11,061 bases of DNA from an uncultured Desulfobacterium sp. (GTDB lineage: Bacteria; Desulfobacterota; Desulfobacteria; Desulfobacterales; Desulfobacteraceae): contig CAKZLA010000392.1 in assembly GCA_937124525.1 (NCBI GenBank), positions 1-11,061 of the forward strand. The letters are read 5' to 3'. Shown here one piece after another: positions 1 through 6,431 of the stretch. The first letter of the stretch is position 1; each line of letters opens with the position of its first letter. The translations under genes were made by a program, and so were the position numbers. A model generated the notes under the pieces. It was not told the origin of the DNA, did not search any database, and saw nothing but the letters and a program-made list of their open reading frames with translations.

Positions 1-833
1 TCGGTCATGGTAATGCCGGTGATAACCCCCGATGCAGGTTCAAAGGTAATAGTCCCCTTGCCCAGGAGACCTTCGTTTGGAGACGCAAGGCCTGCTCTGT
101 TATCTTCAGCCGGATTACAGGTAATAACGTACTCATATTCAGAATCAGTGGCGGTTTTGTCAAAATAGACAGTGATATCATGACTACTTCCAAGAGAATC
201 GTACACCTCAATTGTGGTCTGATATTCATAGGCACCATCTGTCATGGGCGGATCTAAGGTGCTGTCCCATGCATCAGCCAGATCAGCGACACCGCCCACC
301 AAGGAATTGTCAATTCCCTCGGAATCCAGGTTGGCAATGATCTGGATTTCCGAGGACTCCTTGGGACTTGAAGTAAAGGAGTTCAGATGGATGTCGGTGA
401 TGGATCCCACATCATTTCCAGATTCCGCGTCCAGCTCCCAGCCCTGGACAACATATCCACTGGGGTTTACCATGTATCCATCTTCATCAAAGCCAAAATT
501 ACCTGCCCTGGAATAATAGTCCATGTCTGCATTTGGATCACTTAAAATAAAAAATCCATCCCCGCCAATGGCAAGATCCGTGGCAGATCCAGTAGTTTCA
601 AAGGATCCCTGCTCAAAGGAAGCAGATACATCACCGATGGCACTGCCGCTGCCGACCTGTGTGGTACCGTTCATTGTGGACACGGACTGACTCAGCAGAT
701 CCTGAAAATTCGCATTGCTGCCTTTAAATCCGATGGTGTTCACATTGGCAATGTTGTCACCAATGATCTGCATGGTGTCACCCAATGTGTTTAACCCGCT
801 GCTGCCAGCAAAAAGTGCACTTGATAAGGCCAT
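1..833 (-). CDS. flgE: Flagellar hook protein FlgE (N-terminal part, cut by window edge)
   Basis: This gene encodes the hook subunit, exported through the flagellar type III system and polymerised under the FlgD cap. About 277 codons are visible and the 3' end lies outside the window. The N-terminus carries the classic rod/hook signature: MALSSALFAGSSGLNTLGD, then IIGDNIANVNTIGFKGS (about residues 23-39), an amphipathic start followed by the ANxxTxGFK-type motif. GGDGFFIL follows at about residues 90-97, then a hook-core region. The ATG at 833-831 is supported by AGGAG at 847-843, nine bases upstream. FlgE is preferred over FlgF or FlgG because the gene directly follows flgD and has an extended middle region; the missing C-terminus prevents a full check. 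It probably belongs to the fliK-flgD-flgE transcript, since I see no convincing promoter in the 127-bp gap before it. Confidence 0.9.
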   Translation of the reverse strand, partial: MALSSALFAGSSGLNTLGDTMQIIGDNIANVNTIGFKGSNANFQDLLSQSVSTMNGTTQVGSGSAIGDVSASFEQGSFETTGSATDLAIGGDGFFILSDPNADMDYYSRAGNFGFDEDGYMVNPSGYVVQGWELDAESGNDVGSITDIHLNSFTSSPKESSEIQIIANLDSEGIDNSLVGGVADLADAWDSTLDPPMTDGAYEYQTTIEVYDSLGSSHDITVYFDKTATDSEYEYVITCNPAEDNRAGLASPNEGLLGKGTITFEPASGVITGITMT

Positions 834-915
834 ATTTTTTTTCTCCTGTTTAATTTACCCGACCCTTCCCATTTTTGCGGTTTCTAAAAATTCACCGGTG
901 GAAAACATCTGGGAA

Positions 916-930
916 TCGGCATAATGCCGA
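916..930. other. Small perfect hairpin between flgD and flgE
   Basis: Bases 916-921 (TCGGCA) and 925-930 (TGCCGA) form a perfect 6-bp stem with a 3-base loop, about 30 bases after the flgD stop. No T-run follows on either strand, so it does not look like an intrinsic terminator. It could be an mRNA-stabilising or processing hairpin before flgE. The role is inferred; only the inverted repeat is seen. Confidence 0.4.
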
Positions 931-960
931 CATTAATAGTTACAATAAATTATTTATTTT

Positions 961-1629
961 TTAATTTTCAGTGGGAGAGCGGATATCCTTGACCTCGGAA
1001 ATCGCCACAGATGAATCTCCCACATAAAGCATGGGGGTGTCACCTTCTAAACTGACACGGTCCACGATTCCCGATGAATAACTTTCCACGGAAAAGATTT
1101 TACCATCTTCTCCCACGGCTTTTATTTCAAAGGTGTAGGCCCCGTCCGTCAGCGTATCTCCATTCTCGTCCAGCCCGTCCCAGTCAAATCCATGGGTTCC
1201 AGAGGCAAGATCTTCCAGAAGGAGACTTCTCACCAGTTGTCCATTGGCATCCAGAATATTAACTGTGCAATTGGCAGCGGATCCAATGGAGAATCCACCT
1301 GAAGTTGCAACTCCCTGTTCCAGCGTGAGATCATTACCTTCGATGTAAATTTCCTTTCCCATGAAATCAAGGGAAGAATAATTTGAAAGCCCAGTCTGCC
1401 CATCACTGATTACAGTCAGGTTGTCATTGACATTATAGAGTTGTTCCAGACTGCTGTACTGGGCAAGCTGGGCAGTAAACTCCGTACCCTCCATTGGATT
1501 TAGAGGATCCTGATTTTCCATCTGGGCCACAAGCAATGTTAAAAAAGTATCTTTACCCAACTCTTTATCGGAAGTTGTTTGTGACGACTCCGTTGTATAT
1601 GTTGTCGTACCAAGAGTATCAATATACAT
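961..1629 (-). CDS. flgD: Flagellar hook capping / assembly protein FlgD
   Basis: FlgD is the scaffold cap on which hook subunits are added; it is removed when the hook is complete. The 222-aa product has the diagnostic N-terminal block at about residues 28-66: DTFLTLLVAQMENQDPLNPM, then TEFTAQLAQYSSLEQL. This is the conserved LLxxQLxxQDPLxPxxxxEFxxQLAQFSxxEQ pattern of the family. The C-terminal half (about residues 110-180) has the hydrophobic pattern of the FlgD Ig-like domain, with GTHGFDWDGLDENGDTL and GAYTFEI typical of the WDGxDxxGxxxxxGxYxF motif. Length fits the family. The ATG at 1629-1627 has AAAAGGAA at 1643-1636, six bases upstream. It lies between fliK and flgE, the usual order. 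The 183-bp leader before it is filled with tandem repeat units rather than a recognisable promoter. Confidence 0.95.
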   Translation of the reverse strand: MYIDTLGTTTYTTESSQTTSDKELGKDTFLTLLVAQMENQDPLNPMEGTEFTAQLAQYSSLEQLYNVNDNLTVISDGQTGLSNYSSLDFMGKEIYIEGNDLTLEQGVATSGGFSIGSAANCTVNILDANGQLVRSLLLEDLASGTHGFDWDGLDENGDTLTDGAYTFEIKAVGEDGKIFSVESYSSGIVDRVSLEGDTPMLYVGDSSVAISEVKDIRSPTEN

Positions 1630-1650
1630 GAGCGGTTCCTTTTGTTTTAC

Positions 1651-1731
1651 TTTTTATAAAAAATTTCATCCAACAACTTGTAATAATTAAAATTTCAATC
1701 TTCGTTGTGACAGGATGCCCTGTCATGTGGG
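1651..1731 (-). repeat. Intergenic structured repeat, unit R1 (just upstream of flgD)
   Basis: This is one of four related units. On the plus strand it reads TTTTATA (1652-1658), stem arm AAATTT (1661-1666), a 23-base loop containing CATCCAACAACTTGTAATAA, and stem arm AAATTT (1690-1695). After arm-end base C1696 come seven bases, then GTTGTG (1704-1709). A second hairpin follows: TGACAGG (1708-1714) and CCTGTCA (1719-1725), a perfect 7-bp stem with a 4-base loop. In the direction of the genes the order is reversed, and the unit ends 22 bases before the flgD start, against its ribosome binding site. The function is unknown. Confidence 0.6.
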
Positions 1732-1815
1732 TTTTATATGAAAGCCTCATCAACATGCTGGAATTAAAGAGCTTTTATTTTCCGTTGTGGTAGATGGCTA
1801 CTGCCATGTAAGTTA
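1732..1815 (-). repeat. Intergenic structured repeat, unit R4 (tandem with R1, abuts fliK stop)
   Basis: The unit starts on the plus strand with TTTTATATGAAA (1732-1743), the same 12-mer found at 6005-6016. Stem arms GAAAGC (1740-1745) and GCTTTT (1771-1776) pair with one G-U. Seven bases follow, then GTTGTGG (1784-1790), then a second small hairpin ATGGC (1794-1798) / GCCAT (1803-1807). The right end runs into the fliK stop codon (1813-1815). It is head-to-tail with unit R1, so together the two fill almost the entire fliK-flgD gap. Confidence 0.55.
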
Positions 1816-4203
1816 TACCAGCAAATCCAGCAACGCATCTTTGTTCACTCCCATGGACTGGACGTGTTGCACCTCGTCATCATCCACAGTTCCCATCCTG
1901 GCGAACCGTGAACCCCAACGTTGATTCTGCCTGGAAGAATCGTGGCTCCCATTGGCCAGGGATTGATCAAAATTGCTGTTCGTTTGGACATCCAGGGTTT
2001 CCAATTTGACTCCATGTCCTTCTAAAATCCGCCGAAGATCGCTATGGTTGGCAAGAAACATCTCTTTTGCAGAGCTTGTCTCAGCAACTATGGAGAGCTT
2101 AAGTACATTTTCCTTGGTATCCATTTCAATGGTCACTGTTCCCAATTCAACGGGTTTCAATTGAATTTTTAGAATACGGTCGCCTCGTTGAAGGAATGAG
2201 GCAATTTCTTTTCCGACATTCTCAAGCACGTTGGAAGGCAAGCGGGTCTCAGAAAGGGTTGACTCCTGCTTAAGGGTTTCTGTGGCGCTGGTGTTTCCCT
2301 GCCCTGCCATTAAAATTTTTTCAGAAGCAACAGACGTTTCTGCATAAGAATTTTTATGAAGCCCTTGTTTATCCATGTTCTCCATACGATTTCCGAAATT
2401 CAATAAAATATCATCAATCAACCCATCAACTTCCTTTGAAACTCCACCATTACCATCCGTTACTGCTCCATTGATTGCTGCAATCATCTGTGCACCGCCG
2501 GATGTATCTGATTTCCCCCATGGCAATGAAAATGTACTGTCAATGTTTTTTCTAAATCTATTTGTGCCCCACAATACATCTTTGGGATTCATCAATTGAT
2601 CTGGCAATACCACTTCCATAACTTTGTAATCAGAGACAATTGATTCTTTTTCCATGGAAATATCAGAAGGGGTAAGGGCTGGAGAAGTCTTGTCTGATGA
2701 TGCGACAGCTTGGCCAGCCACATGGGTATTAACATGGGGTATAGGGCTATCTACAGGCCTATCTATCCGAATATCACTGGCATTGGAGGAGGCAACTTTG
2801 GACGACAGATCCTCTACACCCGGTGCTATTGCAGCATTGGCTGTTACAGCACCAGATCCTTGAAGATTTGCTCCTGATTCGCTCATTTCAACAGCGGCAC
2901 CCGCAGCTGGGGTAAGAGCTGGAGCAGTACCCGCAGCTGGGGTAAGGGCTGGAGAAGTCTTGTCTGATGATGTGATCGGTTGGCCCACACGGTTGTCTGA
3001 CTGGATGTTGCGGATATCAAATTTAGTGGTAGTCTCAACATGATTCTCCAACCGGACATCACTGATATCAGGCTGAGTTGTTCCGTTGCTATCACTAATA
3101 ACCGGGCTTATAACACCGGCCTTTGCTGCAACAACAGTTTTTTGAATCCCTCCATCAATGTCATTGGTGTTATATATAGACCTTGATCCAATCAATGGGC
3201 TTCGGGTATTTCCGAGGTAAGATTTTTCAAAATTTTGCAGTGCCATCATCTCTTTGGCAAATGCAAAAAAAGTATTTATTCTTTCATTTTCAACCACCTC
3301 TTCTGTCGAAATTTCAGCCACTGCACCCAAAACAACAGAACTCTGATCATCACTCTCCTGGACATCGGCATCGGCTCCCAAAACCTTTGCGTCCATGAGT
3401 CCGATGAGATCATCCATGGAAAAAGCCTCACCAATGGATTGGTTTGGAGTCGATAACTCCATTATCTCCAAGGCCTCAACCAGTTTATGGGTCAGCACGG
3501 AATTATTCTCTATACCTGTTTCGCCAGAGGTGGGTGAAACAGGTTCACTTTGCATCTTTTTCAGCTCATGCGTAAGCTTTTTCATGTTCACATCCCCATT
3601 TTCATCAATCACAGAGGGTAATAAGGAATCCAGTGCTTCAGGCGTTACGCCAAGATCTCTTAATGCCGACTCAATTTGGGGGATAGAAGATTTATCCAAA
3701 GAGATTATTTTTGCAGCCACTTGGTTAGAAGGAGATGTGCTTTTTAAATTAGTCTCAAATTGGGTAAAATCTCGAAAAAAATCAGATAAAGTCATCTCTT
3801 TACCTGAATAACTTTCCACCGAATCCTGGAAAAAAGAGTCAATACTATCCTGGGAAAAACCCAATTTATCAAGAATTAATCCCAAAGATTTAAAATCATT
3901 TTGATCTAATACCACCTGATCCGGGTCAACGCCTTTGGCCAAAAATGCCCTTCGAACCCTCTCAAGAGGGGATTGCGTAGATTCCACAACATCGGAGGTT
4001 GTATTCTCAGGCTTAATCAGTAATCTGCTTTGCTCCTTAGAGACCGGAGCATCCCCACTAATCGTACCTGGTTGAACAGCATCACGAATCATGGAAAAAA
4101 AACTCAGCGCTTTTTGTTCAGTAGATTTAGATACACCATGGGTATTTAAGGAATCCTTGGATGTTAAGAAATTTTTATTGAGCATCACCGATTTCATTGT
4201 CAT
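1813..4203 (-). CDS. fliK: Flagellar hook-length control protein FliK
   Basis: FliK is a secreted molecular ruler: it senses hook length and makes the export gate (FlhB) switch from hook to filament substrates. The 796-aa product is long for the family. The first ~670 residues are low in conservation, Ser/Thr/Ala/Asp-rich and lack recognisable domains, as is usual for FliK. The C-terminal hook-length domain (Flg_hook type) is clear at about residues 675-741: ILKIQLKPVELGTVTIEMD, then LKLSIVAETSSAKEMFLANH, then DLRRILEGHGVKLETLDV. This matches the LxPxxLGxVxVxL ... LrxxLxxxGl pattern. The middle carries Ala/Pro/Thr repeats (see 2901-2960). The ATG at 4203 has AGGA at 4214-4211, seven bases upstream. 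A sigma-54 promoter match lies ~85 bases upstream. The downstream neighbours flgD and flgE support the call. Confidence 0.9.
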   Translation of the reverse strand: MTMKSVMLNKNFLTSKDSLNTHGVSKSTEQKALSFFSMIRDAVQPGTISGDAPVSKEQSRLLIKPENTTSDVVESTQSPLERVRRAFLAKGVDPDQVVLDQNDFKSLGLILDKLGFSQDSIDSFFQDSVESYSGKEMTLSDFFRDFTQFETNLKSTSPSNQVAAKIISLDKSSIPQIESALRDLGVTPEALDSLLPSVIDENGDVNMKKLTHELKKMQSEPVSPTSGETGIENNSVLTHKLVEALEIMELSTPNQSIGEAFSMDDLIGLMDAKVLGADADVQESDDQSSVVLGAVAEISTEEVVENERINTFFAFAKEMMALQNFEKSYLGNTRSPLIGSRSIYNTNDIDGGIQKTVVAAKAGVISPVISDSNGTTQPDISDVRLENHVETTTKFDIRNIQSDNRVGQPITSSDKTSPALTPAAGTAPALTPAAGAAVEMSESGANLQGSGAVTANAAIAPGVEDLSSKVASSNASDIRIDRPVDSPIPHVNTHVAGQAVASSDKTSPALTPSDISMEKESIVSDYKVMEVVLPDQLMNPKDVLWGTNRFRKNIDSTFSLPWGKSDTSGGAQMIAAINGAVTDGNGGVSKEVDGLIDDILLNFGNRMENMDKQGLHKNSYAETSVASEKILMAGQGNTSATETLKQESTLSETRLPSNVLENVGKEIASFLQRGDRILKIQLKPVELGTVTIEMDTKENVLKLSIVAETSSAKEMFLANHSDLRRILEGHGVKLETLDVQTNSNFDQSLANGSHDSSRQNQRWGSRFARMGTVDDDEVQHVQSMGVNKDALLDLLV
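2669..2972 (-). repeat. Coding repeats inside fliK (30-bp tandem plus 34-bp direct repeat)
   Basis: A 30-bp unit occurs twice in tandem at 2901-2930 and 2931-2960, differing at only three positions, and encodes ALTPAAG-type decapeptides (about residues 414-434). Part of the second unit lies within a 34-bp segment (2939-2972) that recurs identically at 2669-2702 and encodes SSDKTSPALTP at both sites. The two 34-bp copies are 270 bp apart, a multiple of three, so recombination between them would remove or add 90 codons in frame. The repeats lie in the non-conserved ruler region. Confidence 0.8.
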
Positions 4204-4288
4204 CAGCTTATCCTGTTCTCATATGTTTAAAGATGCCAAAAAATTGACCATAATTAATTATCTATGCTATCCATACTATTTATTTAAA

Positions 4289-4304
4289 AGCAAAATATAT
4301 GCCA
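4289..4304 (-). promoter_or_regulatory. Sigma-54 (RpoN) promoter match upstream of fliK
   Basis: The minus strand reads TGGCATATATTTTGCT. Against the sigma-54 consensus TGGCACGNNNNTTGCW, the -24 element TGGCA and -12 element TTGCT are intact, the GG and GC are exactly 10 bases apart, and only the less constrained C and G differ. The expected start is near 4278, giving a ~75-base leader before fliK. Hook-gene operons in many Gram-negative bacteria use sigma-54, so this is a good candidate for the fliK-flgD-flgE promoter. No transcript evidence is available here. Confidence 0.75.
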
Positions 4305-4394
4305 TAACAATATTAACAACCTTCTTTTCTCACTTGACGCTTGTATGAGTTCAAAAATCCAATAAGGGTTAAAACATAGCCGGGGAGTGCAAGA

Positions 4395-5978
4395 TCACGC
4401 TTCACTGGTGATCCAACTTCGAATAACTGCCGCAGTCCTTTCCGGTTCATTCTTACTCAATTCAATAATTCGTTGTCTGGGATTTATTGATTCTGGTTCG
4501 GAAATTTGTTTAATATCTTCACCTGGGGGCAAGGCTTCTGTTTTCTCTTTTTCAGCGATTTCTGTATGAATTCCTTTAATACTCTTCAGCAAGGGCCTAA
4601 CCACAAGGAAAAATGCCGCAACAATCAAAACCAAATTAAAAAGCATCTTGCCATATGTTTTCAGCAACATGAAAGGACTGAATTTGTCTATCCCAAGGGG
4701 GTCAGCCATTTCCATTGCCACAGATGCTGAAAATGGGACAGATTGAACCGAAACCTGGTCTTCCCTGTTTTCATCATACCCCATTGCATTTATAACTAAT
4801 TTTTCAAAGGTCAATAAAGCTTCTTTGTCCCGGGGAACATACTTTGAAACCACTGAGCCATCCTCTTTGGTTTCTGTCTTATAAACACCATCAACAACAG
4901 CGGCCACAGAAAGTCGTTTTATGCTTCCGGCTGGCCGCACAGTTTTTCGACTAATTTTATTAATTTCGTAATTAGTGGTGGCATTTCGACTTGTTTTTGT
5001 CTTCTGCCCACCCGTGGATGCCGGTGGAACAACACCAGCCCTCTGATTCAAATTGTCTTGTTCTGTCTGCTGCCCCTGCCCACCACCACCAATACTCTCT
5101 TCAATCATTTTATTACTTCGGACCACCGTCACGGTTGGATCATATTCTTCTTCACTGATAACCATTTCGGATGTATCAATTTCTGCATTAACCCTGACAA
5201 TGGCTTTTCCCACACCAACAATTTCTTCCAGCATGGTTTGAATATTTCGGGTGATTTTTTTCTCAATATTTTTTTTATAATCCAGCATACTGCCTCCCAG
5301 ACCGGAAGCCATATTGTCATCCCCAGCATTCCCCCGAAAAATCACCCGTCCCTTTGTGTCTACAACACTCACCCGGCTGCTATCCAAGCCCTCCACGGCA
5401 TTTGACACCAACCGAACAATGGCTTCAACTCTGGGCTGAGACAAGGAGCTTTCCAGGTCCAATTGTATGGATGCGGATGCCTGTTTTTCGTCTTCTACAA
5501 AAAGAGAATCCTTAGGAATAGCCAAAAAAACTGACGCTTTTTTGACCTCTTTGAAATTCATGATGGTTCTTGCCAGTTCTCCTTGCAAAGCACGCCTGTA
5601 ATTTAATTCCTGAACAAAATTAGTGGTTCGAAAATCAGGGTTATCAAAGAGTTCAAATCCAACGGTTCCCCCTCCTGGAAGCCCCTCACCGGCCAGGCTC
5701 AGGCGCAACTCGTGCACCTTGTCCCCAGGTACCATTATCCTGGTCCCGCCAGCCTCAATACGGTAAGGGATTTTTTGCTCCTTTAATCTGGCAACGATGC
5801 TGCCACCGTCCTGGGGAGAAACGTTATTGTAAAGAAGTTGATAATCTTCCTGGTTGGCCAGAAAGAACATCACACCAAAACCTGCTGCGATCAATAAAAC
5901 CACCAGCGCAATGCTTATTTTTTTGGAAAGCGGCAAAGAACCGACAAAATTCATGAAATGCGCAAAAGAGTTGTTCAT
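4395..5978 (-). CDS. fliF: Flagellar MS-ring protein FliF
   Basis: FliF forms the inner-membrane MS ring, the base on which rod, C ring and export gate assemble. The 527-aa product has the full family plan. A first membrane span lies at about residues 21-40 (ISIALVVLLIAAGFGVMFFL). A YscJ/FliF ring-building region follows, with YQLLYNNVSPQDGGSIVARL, GLPGGGTVGFELFD, and TNFVQELNYRRALQGELART. Next come the periplasmic C domain and a second span near 444-462. The cytoplasmic tail (about 503-527) ends with IIELSKNEPERTAAVIRSWI, the FliG-binding helix pattern. The ATG at 5978 has AAAAGGAAA at 5995-5987, eight bases upstream. Upstream fliE is 453 bp away, an unusually wide gap; downstream, fliG is missing. 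I found no sigma-54 match directly before this gene, so read-through from flgB or a promoter within the repeats is possible. Confidence 0.97.
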   Translation of the reverse strand: MNNSFAHFMNFVGSLPLSKKISIALVVLLIAAGFGVMFFLANQEDYQLLYNNVSPQDGGSIVARLKEQKIPYRIEAGGTRIMVPGDKVHELRLSLAGEGLPGGGTVGFELFDNPDFRTTNFVQELNYRRALQGELARTIMNFKEVKKASVFLAIPKDSLFVEDEKQASASIQLDLESSLSQPRVEAIVRLVSNAVEGLDSSRVSVVDTKGRVIFRGNAGDDNMASGLGGSMLDYKKNIEKKITRNIQTMLEEIVGVGKAIVRVNAEIDTSEMVISEEEYDPTVTVVRSNKMIEESIGGGGQGQQTEQDNLNQRAGVVPPASTGGQKTKTSRNATTNYEINKISRKTVRPAGSIKRLSVAAVVDGVYKTETKEDGSVVSKYVPRDKEALLTFEKLVINAMGYDENREDQVSVQSVPFSASVAMEMADPLGIDKFSPFMLLKTYGKMLFNLVLIVAAFFLVVRPLLKSIKGIHTEIAEKEKTEALPPGEDIKQISEPESINPRQRIIELSKNEPERTAAVIRSWITSEA

Positions 5979-6004
5979 TCTACGGGTTTCCTTTTCTTCA
6001 AAAA

Positions 6005-6104
6005 TTTTATATGAAACTCCGTCTAAAATTCTGATGTTATTAGGGTTTCAATTTTCGTTGCAGGTTATTACATACAGAGACAAGGGAGATGAGTGGTGTC
6101 TCTG
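6005..6104 (-). repeat. Intergenic structured repeat, unit R2 (just upstream of fliF)
   Basis: The plus strand shows TTTTATATGAAA (6005-6016) and stem arms GAAACTCC (6013-6020) and GGGTTTC (6043-6049), which pair with a G-U or a bulged T. Seven bases follow, then GTTG (6057-6060). A second hairpin lies at 6075-6082 (CAGAGACA) and 6097-6104 (TGTCTCTG), a perfect 8-bp stem. In gene direction the unit ends 26 bases before the fliF ATG, just upstream of its ribosome binding site, the same placement as unit R1 before flgD. Confidence 0.55.
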
Positions 6105-6166
6105 GACCAAGCTCAAAAAACAATCTACTGTGCAATATCAAACACTGATTCTTTTATAAGAAACTC

Positions 6167-6268
6167 GTAAGTTCTCAATAACCCAGGGTGATGCAACCTG
6201 CTCAACACCTTAAATCCCGGATGATACGCAAAAGAGTTACTGAAATTCCGAACTTATTGAGATCTTAC
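6167..6268. repeat. 102-bp segment bounded by near-perfect 15-bp inverted repeat
   Basis: GTAAGTTCTCAATAA (6167-6181) and TTATTGAGATCTTAC (6254-6268) are inverted copies matching at 14 of 15 positions, with 72 bases between them. The left arm is preceded by TTTTATAAGAAACTC (6152-6166), which looks like the left half of the R-type units; the right arm runs directly into unit R3. This suggests a small mobile or rearranged element, or a long hairpin in the fliE-fliF leader. No coding capacity for a transposase is seen. Confidence 0.5.
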
Positions 6269-6364
6269 AGAAACTCCGTCCAATTATTTGTAATAACTGG
6301 AGTTTCTATATTTGTTGTGGGCAGGCCAAATCCCCAATACGGTTTGCCCGTGGCAGTTATATAA
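6191..6364 (+). CDS. Possible 57-aa small ORF, hypothetical, antisense to the operon
   Basis: ATG at 6191 to TAA at 6362-6364 encodes 57 residues beginning MQPAQHLKSRMIRKR, with a short hydrophobic stretch LFVITGVSIFVVG near residues 32-44. No good ribosome binding site precedes it, and it lies on the strand opposite all real genes. It is made from a structured repeat: its second half is the R3 unit, and the corresponding frame of unit R2 is broken by a stop. It is most likely a chance reading of repeat DNA; I do not recognise it as a family. Confidence 0.12.
   Translation: MQPAQHLKSRMIRKRVTEIPNLLRSYRNSVQLFVITGVSIFVVGRPNPQYGLPVAVI
6262..6352 (-). repeat. Intergenic structured repeat, unit R3 (between fliE and fliF)
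   Basis: This is the best-formed copy. Stem arms GAAACTCC (6270-6277) and GGAGTTTC (6299-6306) pair perfectly over 8 bp around a 21-base loop with CCAATTATTTGTAATAA. Seven bases follow, then GTTGTGG (6314-6320). A second hairpin GGGCAGGCC (6319-6327) / GGTTTGCCC (6341-6349) has 9 pairs, two of them G-U, and a 13-base loop. It shares sequence with units R1, R2 and R4, while both stems differ between copies in ways that keep pairing. Confidence 0.6.
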
Positions 6365-6431
6365 AAATAGTTAGATCATGGCACCGCAGGGGGCAAAAAA
6401 TCCGTCCTATGGGGTGCGAAAAATGAAATAC

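Larger units (their letters stand above)
5979..6431. other. 453-bp gene-free, repeat-rich gap between fliE and fliF
   Basis: In most genomes fliE and fliF are separated by little or nothing. Here the gap holds the fliF ribosome binding site, unit R2, the 15-bp inverted-repeat segment and unit R3. The stretch nearest fliE (6365-6431) has nothing I can name beyond a weak GCACC/GGTGC inverted repeat without a T-run. I found no protein gene with a plausible start signal and no sigma-54 promoter match in the direction of fliF. The stretch looks like accreted repeat DNA. Confidence 0.6.

Noticed and set aside
1651..1815. CRISPR array, because of tandem similar units
   Set aside because: Only two units are in tandem, they are ~80 bp and diverged, and there are no identical repeats with unique spacers or cas genes.
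3395..3811. 138-codon plus-strand open frame inside fliK
   Set aside because: It is the complement of fliK coding DNA with no independent support; the C-terminal hook-length domain fixes fliK as the real frame.
5854..6159. 101-codon plus-strand open frame crossing the fliF start
   Set aside because: Its first half is antisense to the FliF N-terminus and its second half is repeat unit R2; no ribosome binding site or family resemblance.
6301..6330. Sigma-54 promoter before fliF in this gap (GG-N10-GC occurs here on the minus strand)
   Set aside because: Only the GG and GC spacing fits; the TTGCA and TGGCA blocks are absent, and it lies over 300 bases from fliF within a hairpin.
6369..6415. 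Terminator after fliE
   Set aside because: GCACC/GGTGC pairs over a long loop, and the T-run falls inside the loop and not after the stem in the direction of transcription.
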